A model generated the notes under the pieces. The model made no database searches and was not told where the DNA came from. It was given only the letters and a program-made list of their open reading frames with translations. Positions 35,930 through 46,172 of a stretch of DNA of 64,000 bases are shown one piece after another; positions within the stretch are counted from its first letter, which is position 1; the number at the start of each line of letters is the position of its first letter. The stretch comes from Chlorophyllum brunneum (Eukaryota; Basidiomycota; Agaricomycetes; Agaricales; Agaricaceae): positions 620,001 through 684,000 of the forward strand of contig OY756143.1 of assembly GCA_963576785.1 (NCBI GenBank). Reading direction: 5' to 3'. Position numbers and translations under genes: made by a program.

Positions 35930-36378
35930 ATGCGTTTCTCTACTATCCTAGCCGTCCTTGCTGCTGTTACTACTGCCACTCTGGCTGCTCCTAGTCCTGG
36001 AGCTGAGGAAACCACCGTTTATCGCTGTTAGTGAAGACATTTTCTCGACTTTTGCCTCGTTAATGTCCTGAACTGTTTAGGTGGAAATATGGCTGGTGTA
36101 AGTGGAAATTTCGATTGACTGACCAAGTGGTTGTTTTGAAGCTTTTGACCCTCATACTTGTGTGCTATAGGATACGTGTAAGTACTTAATACTTTTAAGA
36201 TGCTTCCCCTCCGTTGATCCCACTGCTCCAGGCCCAAGCGAAGAGTATACCTGTTGTGGACCCATCATCGAGCCAGATGGTGGCTAGTATGTCTTGACTC
36301 TTCGAATAACAAGATCCTTCGCTGACTTGCCTTGATAGCTGCCGCATCCTGGAACCAGGCGAGGTCTGCATCTTCTAA
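35930..36378 (+). CDS. Small secreted cysteine-rich protein, member C
   Basis: Five exons (35930-36026, 36081-36097, 36171-36177, 36232-36286, 36339-36378) give 71 residues. The signal peptide is MRFSTILAVLAAVTTATLAA, followed by PSPGAEETTVYR. The framework is C-x7-C-x6-CC-x10-C-x8-C plus two residues (IF). Exon 3 is only 7 nt (GATACGT) and supplies Asp, Thr and the first base of the second Cys. Intron 1 splits the first Cys codon and the last intron precedes the fifth Cys in phase 2, matching the neighbours. All junctions are GT-AG. The function is unknown. It is the only plus-strand member of the cluster. Confidence 0.72.
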
Positions 36379-36548
36379 TATAATGTTTTCCAAGTCAGCT
36401 AGCGTACAAGGGTTCTGTTGCTTAGAATCAAATGGTATTGATGTATATGCAGAAGTTCACAAATGAATCCCGCGTTAGCCAATGTGTCAAATCTCAGTCA
36501 TAATCACAAATCAATTTCGTTCAATTTATAGACATATGTCCTAACTCT

Positions 36549-36984
36549 CTAACACTTTACACCCGGAGGGAGATAGACACAGCTAGAAGATATGTTGAAG
36601 TCAAAATTCAGGAAAGAAAGTGAAGCTAGATGCTTACATGGGGTGTGGAACAGAGTCGCAGCAGTAGAGATCAGCCGGACCTAGCATTCAGCACAATAAG
36701 TATATGTATTTGAACGTATCACAATGTGTGGCCATTTACAATCCTGTGTATCGGGCATACGTCAGAAGTGGATTCGCCGGATTATTGGGGTGCTAACTTA
36801 CAGTCTGTTTGGTGCCTTTTGACAGGAATTCAGGGTGGAGAGATACATACATTAGTGGCTGCGTATGTCACGCAATCTAAGGGAACAACTCACATGCAGG
36901 AGCATCAGTTTGGGGGCTTGGGGAGGCAATGACGCCTTGGACCGCAATGGTAGCAAAGATAAGAGTGATAATCTTCGAGTACAT
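36549..36984 (-). CDS. Small secreted cysteine-rich protein, member D
   Basis: Five exons (91, 14, 4, 43 and 34 nt) from ATG 36984 to TAG 36549 give 61 residues. The signal peptide is MYSKIITLIFATIAVQGVIA, followed by SPSPQTDAPA. The framework is C-x5-C-x5-CC-x7-C-x8-C, ending at the last Cys. Exon 3 (36740-36743, GATT) is a 4-nt micro-exon and encodes Asp plus the first base of the second Cys. It is needed to keep frame and corresponds to the 7-nt exon of member C. The first intron splits the first Cys codon, as in all members. Members C and D converge with 170 nt between their stops. Confidence 0.68.
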
Positions 36985-37026
36985 GTTTGTATGTCTGGAT
37001 AGAATTCCATGGACTCTAAGGACAGG

Positions 37027-37035
37027 CCTTTTATA
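37027..37035 (-). promoter_or_regulatory. TATA box of member D
   Basis: TATAAAAGG on the minus strand, 43-51 nt upstream of the ATG at 36984, the same spacing as in member B. Confidence 0.5.
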
Positions 37036-38849
37036 ACGAGGTCGCAACGATTATTTTAGGCGCATTCCAACGTTGAGGAGTGTTCCATTGGGTAAGACCG
37101 ATGGGGGGTAGGATTAAGCGCCAAGTTCATGACGTAGTGAACTACGGTGCGAAGGACATCCAGATGGATGGGATTTCAACTAGAGGGTGTGGTACCTATC
37201 GGCAGAGGGAAAGCGCCACATTCTTACAGCTAAAAATAACTCGCCTTAATGATGCTCGGCCACTGACTACTATTAGTAGTGAGGCAGTTCTCTGACCAAA
37301 CCGCCCAACGCGGAGCCAAGAACACTTTGGTAATGGTCCGATAATTGAATGAGCATATGATGCTGCTTGCCGCTCTGGCTGGAATACCTATGTCCGGAGG
37401 TGATATCCTTATGGAACGCGACTAGCGAATTATGCAGGAGTAACGTCACTAGGGGTTCATACAGATGCCTAGTTGTACCCCGGGTCGGATGGCCATAGCT
37501 GACGGGGGACGTGCCGCAATATTACCTGCTGGCATGCCCCCACAGGAGAAAATTTTGGGGGAGGGTAGTATCAGATGCAAAGATATTCGGACCTCTAACC
37601 CTTGAACTCCACAATCATCTCAGCACTATTTAAGACTTGGACCAGTGCACGATTGAAAGGGATAGATATTTGAGAGGAGATACGAGGTCGGGGCATCTTT
37701 TCCATTCCAGTTTGTGTGACCAAGGGTCAGATATCCAATCAGCGCTGTATATTGGACCACTCCACCCACCGTTGGGTACGGATCAGCCACGGAAACGCAA
37801 CCAGATGACCTTACTTGAAGGTGCAACAGGCCATACTTCTGGAAGTTATAGTCTCCAGCTGATCATCGAAGAATCGAAAAATGCGGGATAATGTCTGCAT
37901 AACGCCAGGGGAATACAAATAATGGTTGAATTTCCAATCAAAATGTGGAGTATGCCTTCTCTACGCGATATTCCTTGGTGAACGGGATGGCGTTGAGTTT
38001 GCCTGGGCCATATAGAAGAGGGTCACAAGGTCCAAGTCCCGGACTTGCACACCAACCGTTGAGCCCTGACCACCCTGCAACAGAGCGGAGAGGAAGGGGA
38101 GAGAGAGACAGACGGTGGGGGTGAGGTTTCACCATGGTGCAAGCATCTGTTGAAGCTTGATATCGACCGAAAATTAGCAGTTGGATCGGACAGCGGGAGC
38201 AAGTGACCTTCAGAGGCCTGCCACAGCCTGGGACGTCTGCACCTTGCTTCGCCATTTTCTGCCACTCTGGCTCTTGACCTTGTGTAGCTTGTGGGTGTCG
38301 AGACCACACAGTAGGAATCTTATGTACACGGCACATTGCTGGTAAGGCAGCTGACGCGGAAATCCATTCTCCCTGTCACAAAGACTTGTAACGTATTTAA
38401 CAGTCTATTCGTTGATCCAATTCTCTTGGGCGATGTGGAAAAAGGGCGTCTTGGGAGAAAATCGCTCTGCTTGTGATTCAGAAACCTCCAGGGTTAATAG
38501 AGGCGCAACGACGCACGAGTTCATCACGTTTCTTCACCTGACAAGACATGGTTGACGAATATTTCAACCACGGTGACTATAATGTACGGGATATCATGCC
38601 CGAAAATGCCACAGTCTGGGCTTGAGTCCCTGAGCCGAGTCCGGAGCAGCGGGATGTCTGTTATCACTCGACCAAATCTATCAGTCCAAGGTTCCCCATC
38701 CAATCGCAATTTACCTCCCATATGTCACCACATACTCGAAATTTCGGCATGTAACCTGTGGCTCACGTTCGCACAACCTCTAAGATAAACAGAGAGCATC
38801 GAAAAGATGACACAGAGCAGAGCGACCACCACAACTAACCCTCACAAAC
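37036..38849. other. Intergenic, no gene supported
   Basis: 1.8 kb. Minus-strand ORFs 37938-38336 and 38524-38790 are open but have no domain or signal peptide. The second (RLDGEPWTDRFGRVITDIP) has some coding character and could be a remnant. No further member of the cysteine-rich family was found here. Confidence 0.4.
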
Positions 38850-39557
38850 ATGAAATCGGACGACTCACAAGTGACACTCGTCAATCCGGAATTCGAGTCG
38901 GGGAGGGAGCCTCCTCTTGTCATCGTGCTAAGTTGGGATGATGTCAAGCAGACAGCGATGAGACAACGCGGGGGAAACAACGAAATCCTGTATAAAGTTG
39001 AATCTGATGATTCGCTCTCTCAGTCTATCGTCCAGATTCTGATATACCGATTGCATTCATCGAGACGAAGAATGCCTTTGGTCGAGATAAGATCACGTTG
39101 AAGGGAGACAAGAGGCGGAATATTGCAGATTGGATTTCAGGTTATGGTCTATTTCATACGTTGTGAGTAATCGAACAAATACAAAAGAGGTGTGCCCTCA
39201 CTTGCTCGTGCAGTCCTATGTCCTTTGAGAATAACGGGAAGCGATATTTCTGGAGAAAGAATATAATGCAGCAATTGGCGGTGTGTTTTTGTTGTGGGTG
39301 GTAATCAAGTCGAGACACTGTCAATACTTAAAAAGCTGTTTAATGATCGCGACTCCGTAAACCCCGTCGCTTGGTACGAAAGATCCAAGATAAGGCTTAT
39401 TGACGGGGTCCTGAGGGGGCTCCGAGCATACTTAGCCATGAACGACGAAGCGAAGGAGATGCAGGATTCTGTTGTGATTACTTTTTTAGTGGTTGAGAAT
39501 CAGCTGAGGAGAGACTCCAGACCCGGAGATCTAGAAGAGAGGTCTAGAAGGATTTGA
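38850..39557 (+). pseudogene. DUF6593-like protein with apparent frameshift
   Basis: ATG 38850 opens MKSDDSQVTLVNPEFESGRE and continues to NNEILYKVESDDSLSQS near 39030. There the frame changes by one base, without any GT-AG intron, to YRPDSDIPIAFIETKNAFGR and ITLKGDKRRNIADWISGYG. Two GT-AG introns follow (about 39164-39213 and 39281-39333), leading to ALFNDRDSVNPVAWYE and DSVVITFLVVENQLRRDSRP, with the stop at 39557. The layout (an N-terminal ILYKV strand, later a basic wall of beta strands, and a C-terminal VVITFLVVE helix) resembles the DUF6593 family common in Agaricomycetes; its function is unknown. Either a single-base error or a real frameshift would explain the break. Confidence 0.5.
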
Positions 39558-39793
39558 ATACTTAGATAGTAATTGCCACAGGTAGTCTGAGGTGATTGGC
39601 CAATTTTGCCGAAATGTGTGTCCGAAAGCAGAGCCACACTGGCTGCCGAACGGAGCAAACGGGCGGCAATTCGCCATCCGAGCCCTCCGCAGCCAAAGTT
39701 TTAATCTCCGACCATATAGCGAAACGGATGTATGACTTTGGTGAGCTCCTGATTTGTGACATTTATAAGTTATCACATTTCTCAACTTCCATT

Positions 39794-41048
39794 ATGTCGG
39801 CCAGGGCTCTAAATGCAATCCTACCGCAAGTTGAGAAATCTCCGTATGAAGCACACCAAAAAGCACGGACTTTCGCCTCGCGATATACGAAATCGGGACA
39901 GTACGACACTGCGATCGATGTTCTCTTCCAGAGCGCTCGCGAACTTCTGAAGACCGGACAAGTTGGTAGTGGCGTAGATCTTGCTGGTTTCTTGCTGGAA
40001 GTTTATGATACAAAGGGGGAAGAAGTAACAGAAGAGAGCAGAGGTGTGCATCTCCCACTTCGATGTCTGCTTGGAGCTGAACGTGAAACTTGTCTAGGAA
40101 GGTTAACACAGTTGCTCGCTCTCACTGGTTCTGAGGGTACATGGAGAAAGACAGTGATTGATAAAACTATCGCGTGAGTCTCTACTTTCCTGGCTGGCTC
40201 CCAGTAGCTTAAACGTCTTTAGATGGTCCGCAAAATACGGACCGTGTCCGTCTGGTGATCCTGACCTACAGTACTACATCGGCGACCTATTGTACAAAGG
40301 TGAAATATAAGCCTGCAAGAATAAGAACTTTAACTGACCGTCGACACTATCCGCATTCAGATGGTGATTTTGTTAGTGCAGAAGCACATCTCTTGGCGTC
40401 AGGCCAAAGGGATAGCGCCCGCTTACTCGCCCAGATGTTCCTACAGTGGTCGGACGGAGAAAGGCCCGGCATATTCGCACTACGAGGCACCTTCCCGTAT
40501 GTCGGTTATCAGTCACAGTTGCTTTCATGCTCATATCTTTAGGTATTTACTAAACGGGAACATCCTTGCGGCTCGCACATTCATCAAACATTTTACATCT
40601 GGACTCCCAAAAACATATACTGGGTCCTCTACGAATGTCGTTTCCCTCGGGGAGGATGACGAGGTAGTAATGACCTCGGATCCCCTTGTCAACTTTTCAC
40701 AATTGGCCACCGTGACGTGTCAGCGAGCGAATGGCGATCAAAACAAAGTCGCTCGAGAGAGCTGGGTGCGTCTTTGCGGGACCTATTTGAGTCAAGGCGG
40801 TCCATTGACGGCTCCAGAGATTCGAAAGGTACTTAGTTCAGTAACCACTGTCGACTTGCCGAGGCTGAGCGTTAATCTAGGTGCTAAATGAGATTGCCAC
40901 GCTGTACTTTGCTATCCCTGCACCACGCACTCAGACTGTCAACCCTCTCGGTGATATGTTCTCTTCCTTTTTTGGTGGAGCCACTCCGAATCAACCTGGA
41001 CGACGTGCTCTACAACCCACGAATACATCCTCGCCGGGCCTGGATTGA
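39794..41048 (+). CDS. GET4: GET4-like component of tail-anchored protein insertion
   Basis: Five exons (39794-40173, 40223-40299, 40361-40496, 40543-40828, 40881-41048) give 348 residues. The protein is an all-helical repeat protein. Blocks are ALNAILPQVEKSPYEAHQKA, RTFASRYTKSGQYDTAIDVL, WSAKYGPCPSGDPDLQYYIG, DGDFVSAEAHLLASGQRDSA, YLLNGNILAARTFIKHF and EIATLYFAIPAPRTQTVNPL. They match the Get4/TRC35 family. Get4 with Get5 bridges Sgt2 to the Get3 ATPase and hands tail-anchored membrane proteins to the ER. Length and blocks are normal, so it should work. Its start is 236 nt after the DUF6593-like stop. Confidence 0.88.
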
Positions 41049-41241
41049 ACTCGCGGGTTGGCCCTTGACCTTCGAATGTACTTCACCTATTCTCTCATAC
41101 AATTGTTTTGAACCCCGGGAAGTCTGCAAGGCTAAACGAACCTCAGTGTCATTTCATTCAGCTACAACCGACTGTTTTCCCTTCCTTAGGCTACCGTGCA
41201 AAGTAGATTTTAAGCATAGTTAATAATACATTGTTCGTTAT

Positions 41242-43634
41242 TCACATCGGGTGAGCCAGACTGATGTTAGTTATGAAGTTGATACCTTCACTTCTAAAAG
41301 TATCTCGGGTAATGGTAGTAGGGATGAAACCATCCAAAAACGTGAGCATCTGCGGGCTTGAGGTCGTGTACTTCGGCCAGGGAACTAATCCGAAACCATT
41401 CGGATCCAGCCCAACCACGAAATTGATGAGATAGTTGGTCAATTCCTCTCCACCATATATGTTGAACAAATCGGTGACATGCATCTGGGCCCCATAAGTT
41501 GAGTATGCCGTGGAATTATAAACGGAAGCTCACCGAGCCAAGAAACACTTCAGTCTTAAACCTTTTACTCACTAAATGGAATATTCTTAATCGGGGGGAC
41601 CCATAGGCTCATAACGATGACGAATGCGTACGGTAAGCCCAGGTGTTCTGCTTTCCGGCACGATTTTGAAGGAAGAAACGACGTGGGGCTTGGAAGACAG
41701 CATCTCCTTGAAACGATGCCAATCTCTTGTATTGGGGCGTGAGAACGTCAGTGAATCCTGTATCATAGGGAGAACCTTGTGTGACATCGGCGGTATACAA
41801 AGTTGCGAGATGGTCGACATCGGCACTTGATACGCCTTGCCAGAAAGTTCCCCCTACCCATTCTCTGAATTCGCTTTCCGTCCTGTCTCCGCTGCTTAAT
41901 GTAGAGAATAAGTATATGACAAGTTCACTCACGTAACATTCAAGGTGGAGAACGAGAAGAGAGTTCCTTCGTCGTCACAATCACCTTGTATCCGAGTGTT
42001 AGTGCCGGATACGATAGAGAGGGTCAACGTCATACCTGTAACGAGTGGAATGCTCGCCACAGTACCCTGTTGGATGAGTTTCTGTGGGTTATCGGTTATG
42101 AAGGTCCCATCAGCTCGAGGCGGCCACGCCAAGCGCAAAGACTAAATATAAAGGATGCATTCAGCATAAGCCGAGCGTGATAAACAAGTAACACACCTGA
42201 TAGTCGAAAATTCCGGGAGATTTATCGATTGCAGCCTTCAGAGTATCATAGGGCAGATCCCGCAAGCAGTCAAGGGTATCTGAGGCACCAGAACAACCTG
42301 TCTCGGCAACAATTGTATCATACAGCGCTTGACCGTTCGTGATATCACCGACAGGTAGCGGCGATCCAGATTGCATGAATGCGGCACGGAAAAGTCCTTC
42401 AGCGTCACCATTATTGGCAAGCATATGCAGAGAAACGGAAATGGCTCCAGCAGACTCTCCCCAGCTATAAATCGGTGATTTATGATTAGATCATAGCAAA
42501 CTATGAAACGGGGGAGGCTTACATCGTGACTTTGGTGGGATCTCCGCCAAAGGCTCCAATGTATTTCTGAACCCACCGCAAAGCCTGCCTTTCTGCGGAA
42601 CGTCAAAATGCAGAATCACATGCGCGAAAAAAAAAAAAAAAAAGAAAAAAAAAAACTCACGATCTTGGAGGCCGAGATTGCCGATACCAGCAGCCTTCAC
42701 TTCCTTACTAGCTAGGAAACCGAAGCCTATCGATAACCCAATCAAACTTTCATGCTTCGAGCCAGTATCAATCCATACCTGTCAGCCTTGGGAGAATCAG
42801 ATGTGATATCAAAACTTGAGCTAACAATGGTTTTTATACCTGTAGTTCATGCTAACATATATTATTGGTGTTCCCAGGGCGATGGATCGACTGACAATCA
42901 GACTGCCATCATATCTGTGTTCTGCGTGAGGAAGGGAGCCATCCCGTGGAGAAAGCGGAAGCACTTACAATGGAAACGATGCAGTCCCACGTTCCCAACC
43001 CCCTAAAACAAGATGTAAAATGTCGTATTGCAGTCGCAGACCTCAGGACAAACCTCCATAGATCCACTTGTTCAAAACTATCAGCTCCGGGGGCCTTGTG
43101 GGTAAAAAAAATAAAACGTACCACAGCTACCGGTAATTTCGAATTAGGACTCGCTGTTGCTGGTTTTATAACGTTGATAGTCAAGCCTAACACAGTTCAG
43201 CGAGTTTTCTTGCAGAAATGTACAGGGTTACTTACAATCCTCGCTATCTGGGAAAATCGCATTTATACCAGCATTCACGATCAAGTCGATGACCTCGGAA
43301 GGTAGACCCGGGGGAAGTGGCAAGTTTGTATTCTGTTGGGGACATGCAGGACCAAAAGCTGTAGCTAGATGGCTTCCTGTATAAGGTTGTACAGTCTGTG
43401 GTAGGCGGTAACGGAGATTTCCAACCCTGTCAAGACATGTTCATGAACTGCTTTGTGAACAACAGAATGCGGCACTAACGGGGGTTGGGCAAAAGGTATT
43501 CCCAGAAATTGGGATACTGGACCAGAGGCAAGGCCAGTGAACTCTCCATCATCCAAGGTGACACTAGGCCCCACGACCGACTTTGCAAGTACGATATGAG
43601 CAAGAAGGAGGGTGAATATGGTCCAGCTCTTCAT
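41242..43634 (-). CDS. Secreted type-B carboxylesterase/lipase
   Basis: Multiple exons from ATG 43634 to TGA 41242. The signal peptide is MKSWTIFTLLLAHIVLA, then VTLDDGEFTGLASG and FLGIPFAQPP. Further blocks: LRYRLPQTVQPYTGS, CLTINVIKP, GNLGLQDQRQALRWVQKYIG, FGGDPTKVTI, then the nucleophile elbow GESAGA. Later come DDEGTLFSF (acid) and MHVTDLFNIYGG (His). The triad is therefore complete. The organisation is that of the alpha/beta-hydrolase fold esterase, cholinesterase and Candida rugosa lipase group. It probably hydrolyses carboxylic esters or lipids outside the cell; the substrate is uncertain. One intron carries an uninterrupted T11-C-T17 tract right after its donor (42627-42655 on the plus strand as A tracts). 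Confidence 0.9.
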
Positions 43635-44031
43635 TGCGGACTTGATATGGAGATCAGGCCGCGGATCGTCGACATTTAACACTTAGAAGAAAAATGGGTA
43701 TAAATAACAGGAACGTTAATCACGAGGGTGTAGCATATGCTACTTGGCCTTCTCTTGTATTTGCAGACCAGTGGTTGCAAGTACTCTAGACAGCCAGCCC
43801 AGAACAGGTTGATCCCAAATGAAGCGGTCGGGGCCCGCGTCACCTCATGTTGATTGTCAAGGAATACACAAATTGTGGCATGATGGGGTTGTTTTCAGGC
43901 ATTGGTGGGATCCTCGTCAGCTTCGTGTGCGAAGATACACCAGTCACCTGGCAATTGATCCTTGTGCAACATGGGTAAACATTGAACAGCGACCGGGCTT
44001 CGAATCTCAGTGGACCGCTCAAGCGCGCTCT

Positions 44032-44335
44032 TCAGGTCTCAGATCCAGATTCTTCTAGATGGCTCACGAGTGCATGATACAAAACATCGTAGCTTCCAGG
44101 TTTTGCCAAAACCAAAGACATCTCAATGTCTCGTAAAACTCGATCAAGATACTCTTCAGCTCCCGATAAATGCGCAGCTCGCGCACATGCGGCATGGAGG
44201 GCAAGGTAGCGGGGGGTCGGGAAGAGGATGAGCAAGCGCATTGGGAGTAGTAAGATGGACCTCAGTGAGTAATCCGTCGAGTAGATCTGGACTAATCCCA
44301 GCCAGTTTTTGGAACCCGACTAAAATATTTTTGAG
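44032..44335 (-). pseudogene. Fragment of a protein gene, possibly HNH-nuclease-domain type
   Basis: Two overlapping minus-strand frames have coding character: SLKNILVGFQKLAGISPDLL and LLTEVHLTTPNA in one, and PRYLALHAACARAAHLSGAE and DRVLRDIEMSLVLAKPGSYD in the other. The latter looks like the C-terminal tail of HNH-domain proteins found in Agaricomycetes, but I cannot confirm this. No start or upstream domain is present. The piece ends where the inverted ABHD11-type duplicate begins (about 44325), so it looks like a truncated remnant. Confidence 0.35.
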
Positions 44336-44762
44336 AGAAGCATGTTTGCATGTGCTAAGCTGCGTTCCCGATGGACAAGTCCTGTGAGGCTTTTCTTGCT
44401 AACGGGAGCGTTTGCTCATAGTGCAATTGAATAAGTTTCCGTTACAACGGATTTAAAACATTAAGTGGAAGGTAGAGGTCGACGAAGAGAAGGGATATGA
44501 GCGGCTGCCCTGACCTGGGAAAGCACTGACTATCGGAACAAAGGTTCAGGAAACCGGACATCTGCGAATTTTGTGGTCAATGTCCCTGCTCCGAACTGTT
44601 CGACGCCAAATACTCGGAAAGTTTTCGTATCACCAGTGCTTCTATTCCACGTATCAAACGCGAATACCTGCTGGACTCGCAAGCCTAGCTAACCCAACTG
44701 AAAATGCACCCACATTTCTCGTGATTTTTCATGGCTTGTTGTAAGTCAAGTTGACGAGTTTC
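44325..44762 (+). repeat. Inverted partial duplicate of the 54.1-54.56 kb promoter and ABHD11 exon 1
   Basis: The plus strand here closely matches the reverse complement of about 54110-54555. Shared landmarks are GAGAGAAGCATGTTTGCATG, GATGGACAAGTCCTGTGAGG, CCGTTACAACGGAT-like sequence, the ATG exon, and the first intron bases up to GTTGACGAGTTTCT. Similarity stops abruptly on both sides. The copy includes the promoter side of the FMO gene and the first exon of the hydrolase, but nothing downstream. Confidence 0.8.
44580..44743 (+). pseudogene. Orphan first exon of an ABHD11/IMO32-like hydrolase
   Basis: ATG 44580 opens MSLLRTVRRQILGKF and continues to PTFLVIFHGLL, followed by a canonical GTAAGT donor. 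It is nearly the same as exon 1 of the hydrolase at 53100-54299 and contains the presequence and first beta strand of the alpha/beta hydrolase. No further exons follow: the next hydrolase sequence is the 3' end of another copy in the opposite orientation at 44852. It is therefore a truncated duplicate. Transcription is possible because its promoter region is copied too. Confidence 0.75.
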
Positions 44763-44851
44763 TCTGACTTTGCCGTACCACACCTGCTAGTTTGCCGGTA
44801 GTGGCACATACATCTCTTTAGCAGTCACCGCAGGTGAACATTGGAAATTAA

Positions 44852-46172
44852 CTAGTCCGTTACTATCTCTGTTCCTCTATTGATGAAATTCACAACCAAG
44901 TCCTTAAACTCCGCTGGGCTATGGATGATCAGTTGGCAGACCTAACCCCAGAAATTCAGAGAAGCTCACCGCTCCCCATGCACCAAGTGACCCGTATCCA
45001 ACATCTCCAAAGTATGATTTGGGAAGAAACTCCTCATGAGGGGTATCCCATGGTGATTAATATACCTACCCAGGCTCAAATCAGCCAAGAATCAAAGTCA
45101 AAATGGGAGTGACGTACGCGCTCCTGCTTCCTTTAATAAACAACGTCCTACCCTCCCAAGTTCTGTCACCGGGAGAGTAAGAGAAATCTCCAATATCAGG
45201 TCCACAATCATGGATGGTGTCAATGGGTATACGGAATCGAGCATACGGTTGCTGGGAGGTTGCTGTCTCGAGGTTTGTCAATAAGAAAGCACGGATGGAG
45301 GGATCCTAAAAGACAGTTAGACAAAACACAAATAGACCGACGCATTTCACCTTCTCATAGGCAGTGAGCAATTGTGAAGCCTCTTTTCGAGTCTTTAATT
45401 TCTCTGTCTCTATCCTTTGCATGGCCTTGAGGTGGCCTTCAGATTGGGAAGACATGCCAGCCTTAGTGGGTGCAATATCGACAACGATCAAGTTACTCAA
45501 TAGGTTCTGATGGGTATCCAGATATGGGTGGAGAGCCACGGACATGGCGACTTTGCCTCCCCTCGCACAGCAATGAGTACTCGGCTCCGAGATAATTATG
45601 GATGTAGCTTACATGGAATGGCCCATCAAAGTCGTCTGTTCCAGGCCGTGCTTCTCTATGAATTCCAAGACGTCTTGGGCCATGTCCGTATAGGTCATTG
45701 TGGGGGCATGAGGCGAAGTGCCATGGTTGCGCAGATCCTAACCAAGTCAGAATGTACATCAGTTGAGATAATGCACTCTTAAAATTTAGATGCTCACGAG
45801 TGTGTATATTGGTACCTTCAGACTCTCACTAAAGCCTTTGGCCAAGGTATTCCAGTTTCTCTTTGAACCGCTGCTCAGTAATCATGGGGCATAGGCAAGT
45901 AGAGTTGAATGCCATCTACACATCGGTCAAGCTGTTATATGACTGAGAATTAAGCCTAAAGCCCACAATAATCCATGTAGAATCACTAGAGATCCTTTCC
46001 TCTCACTATCTTCCGGTGGTGGATAACGTTGGTAGTCTAACTGAACGGTGTTGGTGAAGGTCCTGGTCACTGCCTCTTAGCTCAGGTGAGTTTTATTCCA
46101 AGATACAAAAAATCATCGCGTACCGAGGCCAAGCCTTCTCCTCAAGCCCAAGGATCGTCGAAGAGTAAGCAT
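44852..46172 (-). CDS. Mitochondrial alpha/beta hydrolase, ABHD11/IMO32-type (copy 1)
   Basis: Exons from ATG 46172 (MLTLRRSLGLRRRLGL) join in frame to TAG 44852. The Arg-rich N-terminus is a likely mitochondrial presequence. Blocks: TVQLDYQRYPPPEDSERKGS, LVILHGLL, GSKRNWNTLAKGF, DLRNHGTSPHAPTMTY, TTLMGHSM then GGKVAMSVALHPYL, IVVDIAPTKAG, RTLFIKGSRSAYI, LDTGHLVHGERPAEFKDLV. The nucleophile Ser is in GHSM(G), the base His in GHLVHGE. Relatives are yeast Imo32 and human ABHD11, mitochondrial esterase-like proteins; ABHD11 protects lipoylated 2-oxoglutarate dehydrogenase. The function here is inferred from the family. All introns are GT-AG. Confidence 0.88.

Noticed and set aside
33204..36984. 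Small secreted genes as hydrophobins
   Set aside because: Hydrophobins have eight cysteines with two CC pairs and are about 100 residues; these have one CC pair, six or seven cysteines and much shorter mature parts.
37938..38336. 132-codon minus ORF with several cysteines
   Set aside because: No signal peptide and no C-C-CC-C-C frame; the cysteines are scattered, so it is not another member of the secreted family.
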